Positions 55,290 through 63,448 of a stretch of 64,000 bases of DNA are shown piece after piece. Both the position numbers and the translations under genes were made by a program. Each line of letters opens with the position of its first letter. The stretch's first letter is position 1. The stretch is from Chloroflexota bacterium (GTDB lineage Bacteria > Chloroflexota > Anaerolineae > Anaerolineales > Villigracilaceae): assembly GCA_013388685.1 (NCBI GenBank), contig JACAET010000028.1, positions 108,639-172,638 of the forward strand, in the 5' to 3' direction. The notes beneath the pieces are model-generated. The model had not been told where the DNA came from and ran no database searches. It saw nothing but the letters and a program-made list of their open reading frames with translations.

Positions 55290-56375
55290 TTAGGCAGGTT
55301 GAGGCGGAGTAACCGCATTCATGATGGCGGTTGTGAAATCGGCAGGCGTGACGCCAGGGGATTGAATCTGCAAACGATAATACGCTTCTTCGATTTTCGA
55401 TTTGAGCGTTTCGGGCGTGGCGGCAACCCCGCGCAGCGATTGTTCGAGCGCGCCGACGGCGAAGACGGGCAGCAGGGTGAAATCGCCAGAGATGGAGACA
55501 TCGTCAATGCGCCCTTCGCGCAAACGGGCGATGACTCGGATCAGACCGCCCTGTGACTTGAATGCCGCTTCGACGAGATGTACGTCCTGATGAATTTTCA
55601 CGCCGGGCTGCTGCAGTCTGCCCTTCTGATAGAGCCACTCGTCCGAGGCGAAGCGCGCGTCAATCTCCTGCGCCATGGCTTCTTCTTCGGCGGTCCATTC
55701 GCCTTCGTAAATTTCCGCGCCCAGCGCTTCGGAAACTTTCTTGAGGTACAGGTCTTTGACCATGGCGCGGTCGGGGGTGGAGCCGAGTTGTTCGGTCATG
55801 GTGGTCATGTAGGCTTCGAGCGATTCGAAAATCTTGTCGCGCATTTTCTCCGAAGGGACTTTCAACACCTGCGACATGGTCTTCTTGTCGAAGGTGTACA
55901 TCAGGCTGCCGACGAGAATTTCCGCAATGCCCATCTGCGCCGCGCCTGTGCCGCCGATTTTCTTGCCGTTGACGTGGATGTCGTTGATGGGGCGGTAGTT
56001 GGCGTTGATGCCCAGGTCCTTGTAGGTTTGCACGATGGGGTCAATGTAGAGCGCGAAGCGTTCTTCGAGTGTGGCGGGCAAATCTTCCTTGTGGAAAATC
56101 CACTGCGTGAAGAGTTGACCGCTGTCGAGATACACCGCGCCGCCGCCGACCTCACGCCGATAGACGGGAAGTCCGTGCGCCGCGCAGTACTCCAGGTCAA
56201 CTTCCTTTTGCATATCCTGATGGTAGCCGATGGACACATACGGCGCGTTTGGCGAGACCAGAATGATGGTGTTGGGCGTGTCCTGTTTCATCGCGTATCC
56301 GACCGCGTGATAAACGGTCTGCGAGCGGAGGGGCGAGACGCCTTCCATGTAAAGCAAGCGGATTTTTTTGGACAT
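55290..56375 (-). CDS. Lipoate-protein ligase A-like enzyme
   Basis: A 361-residue ligase with the LplA motif YRREVGGGAVYLDSGQL, the catalytic Lys in KKIGGTGAAQMG, and a C-terminal accessory domain (about 265-361), so it should activate and transfer free lipoate. Two lipoate-binding proteins lie immediately upstream in the same direction, the obvious clients. The ATG at 56375 has AGAGGAG; the longer frame reads through a GTCCATCGTCCAT repeat. In sulfur oxidisers dedicated ligases (sLpl) modify LbpA. Confidence 0.92.
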   Translation of the reverse strand: MSKKIRLLYMEGVSPLRSQTVYHAVGYAMKQDTPNTIILVSPNAPYVSIGYHQDMQKEVDLEYCAAHGLPVYRREVGGGAVYLDSGQLFTQWIFHKEDLPATLEERFALYIDPIVQTYKDLGINANYRPINDIHVNGKKIGGTGAAQMGIAEILVGSLMYTFDKKTMSQVLKVPSEKMRDKIFESLEAYMTTMTEQLGSTPDRAMVKDLYLKKVSEALGAEIYEGEWTAEEEAMAQEIDARFASDEWLYQKGRLQQPGVKIHQDVHLVEAAFKSQGGLIRVIARLREGRIDDVSISGDFTLLPVFAVGALEQSLRGVAATPETLKSKIEEAYYRLQIQSPGVTPADFTTAIMNAVTPPQPA

Positions 56376-56387
56376 TGGGTTCTCCTC

Positions 56388-56457
56388 TAAGTTGGTTTGG
56401 ATAATGGACGATGGACGGTGGACAGTGGACCATCGTCCATTGTCTATCGTCCATCGT
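56388..56457. repeat. GGACGATGGACGGTGG-type inverted repeat
   Basis: ATGGACGATGGACGGTGGAC and GTCCATTGTCTATCGTCCAT pair imperfectly in the gap between the ligase gene and the second lipoate-binding protein gene. Confidence 0.65.
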
Positions 56458-56904
56458 CTAATCAATACACCTCAAACAATTGACCTTCAATTCCTTGATT
56501 CTCTCCTTGTATCTCGCCATCGCCGCTTCGCCCGTGACAAGGTGACTGGATTCCGCTTCGAGATTCGTTGGCCTCACCCTGACGAACCAGCCCGCGCCAT
56601 AGGGGTCTTTGTTGGCGAGAAGGATGTTTTCGGCAAAGCCTCTCTCGTTCGTCTCCACGATCTCGCACGAGAACGGAGCGGGGAACGGTCCCACCCACTT
56701 GGCGGATTCAATCGTCGCCAGCGCTTTGCCCTGTGCCACCTTCTTGCCAACCTCTCGAAAACTGAGCGCGGCGATCTTGCCGCAGCGGGTCTGCGCGACA
56801 TCGGTCATGCCGAGCGTGGCGACCTCGCCATCGAAGCGAATCCACACATCGCGCTCGATGTCGTAGATCAGGTCTTCGGGGATGTCGCAGGCGTAGTAAA
56901 TCAT
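56458..56904 (-). CDS. lbpA: Lipoate-binding protein, LbpA-like (second copy)
   Basis: A 148-residue GcvH-fold protein. It opens with YYACDIPEDLIYDIERDVW and has the lipoyl-lysine Lys69 in IESAKWVGPF. The ending VNCLRCID gives Cys143 and Cys146. The CDIPEDL opening, K-W-V-G after the lysine and the terminal CxxC match, as I recall them, LbpA of sHdr sulfur oxidation rather than GcvH of glycine cleavage (which has ESVKAAS). No gcvT or gcvP is near. It lies directly upstream of the lipoate ligase. Confidence 0.88.
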   Translation of the reverse strand: MIYYACDIPEDLIYDIERDVWIRFDGEVATLGMTDVAQTRCGKIAALSFREVGKKVAQGKALATIESAKWVGPFPAPFSCEIVETNERGFAENILLANKDPYGAGWFVRVRPTNLEAESSHLVTGEAAMARYKERIKELKVNCLRCID

Positions 56905-56955
56905 TGGTAAAGGGTAATTGGAGATTGGTAATTGCCAATTACCAATTACCCATCT
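56905..56955. repeat. GGTAATTGG-type inverted repeat
   Basis: GGTAATTGGAGATTGGTAA and TTACCAATTACCCATCTCC form an imperfect palindrome. The same words appear in frame in mutL and the molybdoenzyme gene. Confidence 0.7.
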
Positions 56956-56965
56956 CCATTCAGCT

Positions 56966-57088
56966 CTACTTTCTCTTGCTCTGGACGGCTACCGTGTAGA
57001 TTTTGAGGTTTAGCACGATAAACCGCCAGAGTTGATAGAGTTTGAAATTCATCCAGAACTTTTCGGCTTTTGAAAATTCCTGTTGCAT
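56966..57088 (-). CDS. Small 40-residue protein of the lbpA/sqr cluster
   Basis: Start ATG with a near-perfect AAGGAGG site seven bases before it. The product is basic and aromatic: MQQEFSKAEKFWMNFKLYQL, then a hydrophobic WRFIVLNLKIYTVAV and a basic end (QSKRK), probably an amphipathic or membrane-associated helix. It lies between the SQR-like flavoprotein and the second LbpA-like gene, 39 bp after the former. No family recognised. The strong ribosome site argues that it is expressed. Confidence 0.6.
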   Translation of the reverse strand: MQQEFSKAEKFWMNFKLYQLWRFIVLNLKIYTVAVQSKRK

Positions 57089-57127
57089 GTCGGCCTCCTT
57101 GTTAGGCAAAATGATTTTGCCGTATTG

Positions 57128-58567
57128 CTATTCGGGGATCAATGTCCAGCCGGGGCGGGCTTTGAATTTCCACATAAAGGTATGATGAAGCATGAACTTC
57201 ATCCACGCGCCGCTCAAACCCATTTCAAGGTGGGAAATGAAAAGGTCGCGTCCATATTCGTTGTGGAATTTTTTGCGGTCTGGCACGACGGGACGCATGA
57301 CGATGGTCACTGCGCTGCCATCCCAAAGCGAATCGCCCATGCTGGCGACACAAGCCGCCACCATCTCGGTCATGGATTCGTGGTGAGATGGTTCGCGCCC
57401 GTTAACGGCGTCAATGATGTTCATTGCCACCACGCGCCCGATCGTGCCGCTGACCATGCCTGTGCGCGGCGGCGCGGGAGCAATGGCGAGGTTGTTCTTG
57501 TTGGTAAATGGCTTGGAGATCGGTCCTGGAGGGGCAAAGGCGATGCCTGCGGCGTAGATGTTGGGGTAGGAAGGATTCTGATATTTGGCAGGCCAGGCTT
57601 CGGGTGTTTGCGCAAGTTCAGGGTAGGGCAGACCGTATTTTCCATCCACGAGAACAAAGCCCGCTGGGTTGACGATCTTTGACGCGATGTCAGAACCATC
57701 TTTGCCAATATATTTGAAGGGTTGTCCTTTGAATTGCGGGATGAGCATGGCGAAGTCGAATTCGGTCACGCCTTCCTCGCCTTCGTAGTTTTGCCAGTGG
57801 ATTTTGCCTTCTTCCACTTTTGTCACGCCCGTCTGAATTTGATAGCGGATGCCGTGATCGTTGAAGACCGATTTGATGAATTCTTCGCTTCGCAACATGT
57901 GACCGTTGCGTTTGATCTGCACGCCGTTGACGCCGAAATCTCCGAGCGCCGGCTCGTTCGAGAGCCATAAGATATCGGCTTTGTCGCGCAGTCCCTTCTT
58001 CACCAAATCTTTGTGGACGTTGACGATGTACTCGAACGCCGCGCCCTGACAGGTTGCCATGGGGTGTCCCGTGCCGATGACAATCTTTACCTTCTCGCCT
58101 TTTTTCATGCGCTCACATAGAGCAAGGTAGGCGTCGCGGGTTTTGATGGCATGAGGGTAAGAGCAGATCGAGTGGGTGAACCCGTTTTCGGGTCCGAGAC
58201 CGGGCGTGCCGGCAAAATTGAGCAGGGGTCCTGGCGCGATGACAAGATAGTCGTAATCGAGCCGTGTCTCCCTGCCGCTTCCCACTTCGTCAGCCAGCAC
58301 ATACTGATCGCCCGCGTCAGGATGAATTTCCTTGACCGCCGCGTGAACAAAGCGGATGTTTTTGCGGTCATAGACGGGTTTGAGTTTGAAGACCGTTTTT
58401 TCGGGCTTCATGTGACCCACGCCGACCCATACCCAGGAAGGCAGGTAACTGAAGACATCGCGGTTGCTGACCACCGTGACTTCATGTTTCCTGCCGATTT
58501 TGCTTCCCAGGTAAAGAGCGGCAGTGTGTCCTGCAAAACCTGCGCCGATTATAAGAATTTTAGCCAT
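57128..58567 (-). CDS. SQR-like FAD-dependent oxidoreductase
   Basis: A 479-residue flavoprotein of the sulfide:quinone oxidoreductase/FCSD group. The FAD site is ILIIGAGFAGHTAALYLG, with YDYLVIAPGP and a C-terminal NIYAAGIAF. Cys173 (ATCQGAAFEY) corresponds to the SQR active-site position, but the second redox cysteine usually found in the C-terminal half near AAGD is absent; Cys135 and Cys406 are the other candidates. The C-terminus (AWMKFMLHHTFMWKFKARPGW) looks like an amphipathic membrane-binding segment. Its place between two LbpA genes suggests a sulfur compound as substrate. Confidence 0.83.
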   Translation of the reverse strand: MAKILIIGAGFAGHTAALYLGSKIGRKHEVTVVSNRDVFSYLPSWVWVGVGHMKPEKTVFKLKPVYDRKNIRFVHAAVKEIHPDAGDQYVLADEVGSGRETRLDYDYLVIAPGPLLNFAGTPGLGPENGFTHSICSYPHAIKTRDAYLALCERMKKGEKVKIVIGTGHPMATCQGAAFEYIVNVHKDLVKKGLRDKADILWLSNEPALGDFGVNGVQIKRNGHMLRSEEFIKSVFNDHGIRYQIQTGVTKVEEGKIHWQNYEGEEGVTEFDFAMLIPQFKGQPFKYIGKDGSDIASKIVNPAGFVLVDGKYGLPYPELAQTPEAWPAKYQNPSYPNIYAAGIAFAPPGPISKPFTNKNNLAIAPAPPRTGMVSGTIGRVVAMNIIDAVNGREPSHHESMTEMVAACVASMGDSLWDGSAVTIVMRPVVPDRKKFHNEYGRDLFISHLEMGLSGAWMKFMLHHTFMWKFKARPGWTLIPE

Positions 58568-58618
58568 TGTCTCTCTCCTTTTGTGATAAAAACTTTTTTG
58601 CCCGCTGCAATCGGGCTT

Positions 58619-59056
58619 TTACTCGAAGTTCAAGTTTTGCTCTTCCATAAACTTCCGATACGCCTCTACCGCCGCTTCGCCTGTGACGAGTGAAGCGGAT
58701 TCGCCCGCCCAGTCGGTCGGCTTGATTTTGACGAACCAGCCTGCGCCGTAGGGGTCTTCGTTGATGAGCGACGGCTTCGCCTTCGCCGCTTCGTTGACTT
58801 CCACGATTTCGCCCGTGACAGGGGATGTTACGGGTCCCACCCATTTACCGCTTTCGAGCGTCCCAGCGGATTTGCCCTTCTGCACGGTGCGCCCCGCTTC
58901 CTTCGGCGTGACGTTGACGATGCCCTTCGCCAGATTCTGCGCCACGTCGGTGATGCCGATTTTCACCGTGCCGTCCGCTTCGAGCGTCGCCCAGGCGTGC
59001 TTCTCCACCCAGTAGTAGCGGTCTTCAGGAATGTTACATCCACGAACTGTTGCCAT
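58619..59056 (-). CDS. lbpA: Lipoate-binding protein, LbpA-like (first copy)
   Basis: A 145-residue GcvH-fold protein beginning ATVRGCNIPEDRYYWVEKHA. Lipoyl-lysine is Lys71 in LESGKWVGPV. It ends EEQNLNFE and lacks the terminal CxxC seen in the second copy. The RGC-IPED opening and SGKWVGPV are the pattern of sHdr-associated LbpA as I recall it. The ATG at 59056 has AAAAGGAG; the upstream extension is unsupported. Together with the ligase and SQR-like gene it forms a lipoate-centred unit. Confidence 0.88.
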   Translation of the reverse strand: MATVRGCNIPEDRYYWVEKHAWATLEADGTVKIGITDVAQNLAKGIVNVTPKEAGRTVQKGKSAGTLESGKWVGPVTSPVTGEIVEVNEAAKAKPSLINEDPYGAGWFVKIKPTDWAGESASLVTGEAAVEAYRKFMEEQNLNFE

Positions 59057-59190
59057 TTTATTCTCCTTTTGCGTTGGGTAGCAGGCGGTCTCTACCGCCG
59101 TTTTTATGCCGTATCCAAAACCGACGTTACACCTGCCCTGGCGGGCGGCGCCAGAGGAGAACATCGGTTACGCGCGCGTAGCGCGTATTC

Positions 59191-59238
59191 GGCGCTCTCT
59201 TGTGCCGTGTGCGGACGTTAGAGAACGTCCTTTACGCG
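59191..59238 (-). repeat. REP-type double hairpin (copy C)
   Basis: GGCGC/GTGCC with loop TCTCTT (59191-59206) and GGACGTT/AACGTCC with loop AGAG (59213-59230). The stop codon of the zinc-finger gene lies within its edge (59232-59234). Confidence 0.8.
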
Positions 59239-59513
59239 CCAAGTTGATGTTCACCTTGCAGGTGATACAACAGCAAATCGAAAACAACCAGCCGAATCTC
59301 GTGTTCATATTCCGACACAAAACTCGGGTCGCGGCGCGCTTTTTTTGTGACCTGTTCACAACTCGCGCCGCACACAGGACAGGTAATCACATAAAACGTG
59401 TGCTTCGTAAATTCATCCACGCGCACGCCCAGCGTATCGCCGTGATTCTCTGCAAGGTGATTGTGGACTTCGGAACGCTTGCCGCTAAACGAGCAATAGG
59501 GACATTTCCACAT
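59232..59513 (-). CDS. Small zinc-finger protein
   Basis: A 93-residue protein with a C2H2-like finger (WKCPYCSFSGKRSEVHNHLAENH) and a second CPVCGASC pair at about 45-52, followed by a helical region that ends LLYHLQGEHQLGA. I recognise no family. It lies between the LbpA gene and the REP-associated transposase and is bracketed by REP hairpins on both sides, so it may have been carried or trapped by that element. Confidence 0.65.
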   Translation of the reverse strand: MWKCPYCSFSGKRSEVHNHLAENHGDTLGVRVDEFTKHTFYVITCPVCGASCEQVTKKARRDPSFVSEYEHEIRLVVFDLLLYHLQGEHQLGA

Positions 59514-59527
59514 ATTTTTTGTCTTTG

Positions 59528-59618
59528 CGTAGCCGACGTTCTCTAACGTCGGCGGCGGGTAGGTGTAATCGGCGCTCTCTTGCGCCGAATGTGGACGCTA
59601 GAGAGCGTCCACTACGCG
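59528..59618. repeat. Inverted REP pair (single REP plus copy A) downstream of the transposase
   Basis: A single REP on the plus strand reads GTAG then GCCGACGTT-like stem pairing with AACGTCGGC, loop CTCT (59529-59553). Copy A on the minus strand reads GTAG, stem TGGACGCT/AGCGTCCA with loop CTCT, then GGCGC/GCGCC (59571-59616). The two GTAG leads face opposite ways, the layout of a BIME/REPIN. The transposase stop codon lies inside copy A. Confidence 0.85.
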
Positions 59619-60166
59619 TCGGGTAAAAACATCCAATCCTTGTCAATCTCAATCAATGTGTTGTCATTGAACTCGTAATTCCGATAACTCGAATACGGAT
59701 ATTTTGCTGGCTCATCCACCAACCCCGCGCGGACAGGATTCATGTGGATGTAATTCAACTTTTCGGTCAGGAATTTTTCAGTGAAGATGAACTGCTCCCA
59801 AAACGAATCCTGCCAAACCTTTTTCTCGGCTCGCTTGGTCTCTTCACCCGACTCTTGGAAATGAGCGGTCCATTTGGTTTTGCCTTCCAATTCCGCTTGC
59901 CGCGCAATCCTGCCCGATGTAAACCGTTTGAAATCGCGCATGAAATCGGACACGACGGAAGAGTCGCCCGTTGGGTAAATCAGCAGGTGCAGGTGGTCAA
60001 GCATGATGACGTAACCGAGAAGTTTGCATTTGAATTGGTAACGATAGAAATTCAGGCTGTCCAGAATCGGTATGATGAAGGACGGTGTGGCGAAAATTTT
60101 CAAACGTCCGTACACGTTTGTTGTGATGTAGTACACCGATCCTTCCATGCGGATTCTTGGATACAT
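59612..60166 (-). CDS. REP-associated tyrosine transposase (RAYT)
   Basis: A 184-residue Y1/HUH transposase of the RAYT group. The HUH motif is MLDHLHLLIYP; the family C-terminus is KLNYIHMNPVRAGLV followed by YPYSSYRNYEF, with the probable nucleophile Tyr in NYIHMNP. The start is MYPRIRMEGSVYYITTNVYGR. RAYTs are domesticated IS200-like proteins that cut REP hairpins led by GTAG. Matching REPs lie on both sides within 100 bp, and the final Ala-stop is encoded by repeat DNA. It interrupts the emo-lbpA gene run. Confidence 0.93.
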   Translation of the reverse strand: MYPRIRMEGSVYYITTNVYGRLKIFATPSFIIPILDSLNFYRYQFKCKLLGYVIMLDHLHLLIYPTGDSSVVSDFMRDFKRFTSGRIARQAELEGKTKWTAHFQESGEETKRAEKKVWQDSFWEQFIFTEKFLTEKLNYIHMNPVRAGLVDEPAKYPYSSYRNYEFNDNTLIEIDKDWMFLPDA

Positions 60167-60190
60167 GTTTTTTTATCCTTCTGCGTACTA

Positions 60191-60238
60191 GGCGCTCTCG
60201 CGCGCCGAATGTGGACGCTAGAGAGCGTCCACTACGCG
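60191..60238 (-). repeat. REP-type double hairpin (copy B) upstream of the transposase
   Basis: Same layout and orientation as copy A, differing only at a few bases of the first loop: GGCGC/GCGCC, GAAT, then GTGGACGCT/AGCGTCCAC with AGAG and GTAG on the minus strand. The last codons of the Fe-S oxidoreductase (RVVDAL and stop) are encoded by it. Confidence 0.88.
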
Positions 60239-62300
60239 TTCTCCTTCTTCCACACCAACCGCCTCTGCTACCAACTGAATGATGTCGCGGACTTCGATCT
60301 TGCCTTCGTTGCCAGTGGTCTTGACCGCATCTGAATACATGATCATGTCTTTGGGACAGGTGACGATGAAGAGTTGCGTCTTGGTATTCGCGCCTTCACC
60401 GAAAGTGGACAACGCCTCCTTGATGCGGTTCTCAGCGGGACGCTCGCCTGGCGCGACCTTGCCCATCCAGATCTGACCGCCGCCCGCGCCGCAGCAGAAC
60501 GAGTTCTCGCAGTTGCGCGGCATTTCGTGGAATTCCACGCCGAGCAGTTCGAGCAACTTGCGCGGGGCGGTGAAGCCGCCGTTGTAGCGACCGAGATAGC
60601 ACGGGTCGTGGAAGGTGACTTTGTAATGCGAGAGTTTGTTCTTGACCGTGAGTTTGCCTTCTTCCAACAGTTTCAACAGCACGACGGTGTAATGCTTCAC
60701 GTCGAATTTGCCGCCGAATTGCGGATACTCGTTCTTGAGCGTGTTGAACGAGTGCGGGTCGGTGGTGACGATGCGCTGGAACTGCGCTTTGCCGAAGGCT
60801 TGCATGTTTTGCTCGACGAGTTGCTCGAACAGACCTTCTTCGCCCACGCGGCGCACGTCGTTGCCTGCGTTGGATTCGTTCTGGTAGAGAATGCCGAAGT
60901 CCAAGCCTGCGGCGTTGAAAATCCGCGCGACCATTTTGGTGTTCGGGATGACGCGCTCATCGAACGAAGCCGTATCGCCGACAAACCAGAGATACTCCAC
61001 AGCCTCTTCGGTCGCGTTCTTGACGGGGAATTCCATCTCCTTCGCCCAGCGTCCGCGCAGACGTTTGCCTTTGCTCATCCAGTTGCCGTTGGTGGCGAGA
61101 GACTGCAACGCGTTCTGCACGCCGCTGTCAATCTCGAAGCCGTCAATCAACATGCGGCGGCGGATGTCCACGATGTCTGCCATCGGTTCATTGCCGACAG
61201 GACACACGCGGACGCACGCATAGCAGGTTGTGCAGGACCAAACCGCTTCGGGGGAGATCACTGTCTCAGTAAGCGGAGCCAGCCATCGGTCGGGGTGAGA
61301 GCCGAAGGTCGCTTCTTTGAGGAGATACCGCTTGTTCACCTCCAATGCCGAAGGCGAGAGCGGACGTCCGTAGAAATTCGCAGGGCAGACATCCTGACAG
61401 CGGTTGCATTGCACGCAGGCATAGGCGTCCATGATGCGCGTCCAGGCAAGATCGGTGATGACCTTCGCGCCAGGCTCGAACTTTTGACCGTCAATGACCT
61501 TGAGCGGAATGGCGGGGTCGAGCTGCCCGCGCGGATTTTGTTTCGCCAAACCGAGATTGATGGGCGCCATGAAGAAATGCGTGTGCTTCGAGCGCAAGAG
61601 ATACGGGATGATGAACATCACCCAGCCGAGACTGATCCACCACGCCACATGCACGCCCGTTTGCGACGCGCCGAAGATGGAGTTGAGAAAACTGGCGATG
61701 GGCATGAACGGGTCGGCGCCGTCGGTGAGGCGGTATGCCTGACTCATCAGGTGCGCGCTGACGTGCATGATGACGAACACGCCGACGATGAGCGAATCTT
61801 TTGCCTGCCCGCCCGCTTTGACTTTAGGATGAAGCAGAACGTTCTCGCGGTATTCGAGCGCCTTGTCTTTGACGATGAAGCGGCGCACGAGAAAGACTGT
61901 GATGGCAACGAGCAGGAAGCCGCTCATCACATCGGAAATCAAGTTGTAGGCGTTGACGAGTCCCGTCGGCGCATTCGGCACGTGCCTGCCGCTGTACACC
62001 AAATCAAAGCCAGGGACGAGTCCTTCGAGTACGTCTATCAGGTTGACGAAGGCATAGGTGATGAGACCGAAGAACAACCCCATGTGAATTGCGCTCAAGG
62101 CTTTGCGCGCTTTGAAGATGGTCTGCTGGAAGAGAACCGTAACCGCCGCCTTGACCAGACTCAACGGAACGTTCTTCAACTCAGGCGCGGGTCGTCCCTT
62201 GCGGATGGAGTCAATGATGGTTTTGAATCCGTGAATCGTGAATCCCGCCGAGACCAGCGCGAGAAGGATGAAGATGATTTTTTCGACAGGTGTGAGCAAC
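60218..62300 (-). CDS. Membrane-bound EMO/HdrD-like Fe-S oxidoreductase
   Basis: About 693 residues. The N-terminal 250 contain about six helices of the NarI/HdrE cytochrome b type (histidines in FGLITYAF, VIMHVSAHLMSQ). Two [4Fe-4S] sites follow (CVQCNRCQDVCP, CTTCYACVRVCPVG), then CCG-type domains: the second is intact (FHDPCYLGRYN, CENSFCCGAGGG), while the first lacks its cysteines. This is the layout of ETF:(methyl)menaquinone oxidoreductase, and etfAB lie directly upstream. A TTG at 62300 with GGAGG is preferred; GTGs at 62326 and 62344 lie in repeat DNA. It would link EtfAB electrons to menaquinone. Confidence 0.87.
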
Positions 62301-62316
62301 GCGCCCTCCAGAAGAG

Positions 62317-62468
62317 ATTCAACCACGAAGGACACAAAGGTCACGAAGGTTTGATATGTGGCGCAACATGACGACTTTTCCCAGACATTGATTTGTGAAA
62401 GTCATAAACAAAGAGCCACCATCGTCACTCAACACAACTTTGTGTACTTCGTGTCCTTCGTGGTTAAA
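62317..62468. repeat. Inverted CCACGAAGGACACAAAGG repeat between emo-like and etfA
   Basis: The left arm AACCACGAAGGACACAAAGG and right arm GTGTACTTCGTGTCCTTCGT (toward 62468) pair imperfectly. Between them lies about 85 bp with no gene. Confidence 0.65.
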
Positions 62469-62472
62469 AGAT

Positions 62473-63432
62473 TTACAACAACTCCAACATCGCCTCCGCC
62501 ACTTCAAACAGATCCGCCGTCGCGCCGTAATGCGCCACGTTGAAGATCGGCGCTTTCTTGTCGGTGTTGATGGCGATGATCAACTCGGCGCTTTTCATGC
62601 CTTCGAGATGTTCGGGCGCGCCAGAGATTCCAAGCATGAGATACAACTTCGGTTTGACCTTCAGCCCCGACTTGCCGACCTGTCGCGTGCGCGGCAGCCA
62701 GCCCGCGTCCACCACAGGACGTGAAGCGGAGACCACCGCCCCCAGTTTTTGCGCCAACTCTTCGGCGAGTTCGATGTTCTCCTTGCCGCCGATTCCGCGC
62801 CCCACCGAAACCAACTTGGTCTGCGCGGTGATGTCCACGTCGCCGCCCGCAGGCTTGACCATCTCGATGAACTTCATCTTCAGCCCGCTCAGGTCAACGG
62901 GCGAAGCGATGACCGTTGCCGCCGTCGAGCCTTGTCCCGCCTCCGCGGGGAACGAGCCTGCCAGACACGCCACGATTGCCATCTCCGCTCCGCTTCGACC
63001 TTCGGGCGCAACCTCCGCCGTCAACTTGCCGCCATACGCCTGACAACTCACCACGAGCGAGCTGCCTTCGACACGCACATCCTTGACATACGCCGCGCAC
63101 GGCGCGCCCGTCCGCGCAGAAAGCCACGCCGCAAGGTCCATGCCTGTCACTGTCCAGCCGAACATCACCACGCGCGGCGACTTCTCCTTGACCAACGCCT
63201 CGATCACTTTGCCGTACGCTTCGGGATTGAACTGACTCAGCGCCGCGTCGTCCACATGGATCGTGGAATCGGAGGCGAAGACATTCGGATTCACCCCGCC
63301 TCCGACCACGACCGCAACTGCCTGCCCTCCCAAAGCGGACGCCAACTCTCTGGCTTTTCCCACCAACTCGAACGACACATCGGAGAACTTGCCATCCATG
63401 TGTTCGGTGATTACAAAGACATCGTTACTCAT
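62473..63432 (-). CDS. etfA: Electron transfer flavoprotein subunit alpha
   Basis: A 319-residue EtfA. The C-terminal FAD domain is intact: VSVGRGIGGKENIELAEELA, VVDAGWLPRTRQVGKSG, YLMLGISGAPEHLEGM and IIAINTDKKAPIFNVAHYG. It pairs with EtfB upstream and would deliver electrons to the EMO-like protein downstream. EtfAB pairs next to emo occur both in fatty-acid oxidation and in type II sHdr sulfur-oxidation loci, so the donor is open. Confidence 0.95.
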   Translation of the reverse strand: MSNDVFVITEHMDGKFSDVSFELVGKARELASALGGQAVAVVVGGGVNPNVFASDSTIHVDDAALSQFNPEAYGKVIEALVKEKSPRVVMFGWTVTGMDLAAWLSARTGAPCAAYVKDVRVEGSSLVVSCQAYGGKLTAEVAPEGRSGAEMAIVACLAGSFPAEAGQGSTAATVIASPVDLSGLKMKFIEMVKPAGGDVDITAQTKLVSVGRGIGGKENIELAEELAQKLGAVVSASRPVVDAGWLPRTRQVGKSGLKVKPKLYLMLGISGAPEHLEGMKSAELIIAINTDKKAPIFNVAHYGATADLFEVAEAMLELL

Positions 63433-63448
63433 ATTATCTCCACATTAT

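Noticed and set aside
56458..59056. Glycine cleavage H proteins (GcvH) as the identity of the lipoate proteins
   Set aside because: The lysine context (SGKWVGP, SAKWVGP) and CxIPED start differ from GcvH, and no gcvT or gcvP is present.
60374..62371. A 665-codon open frame antisense to the EMO-like gene
   Set aside because: It is a shadow of a GC-rich gene; its translation is Arg/His/Val-rich without domains, while the minus frame has clear Fe-S and membrane motifs.
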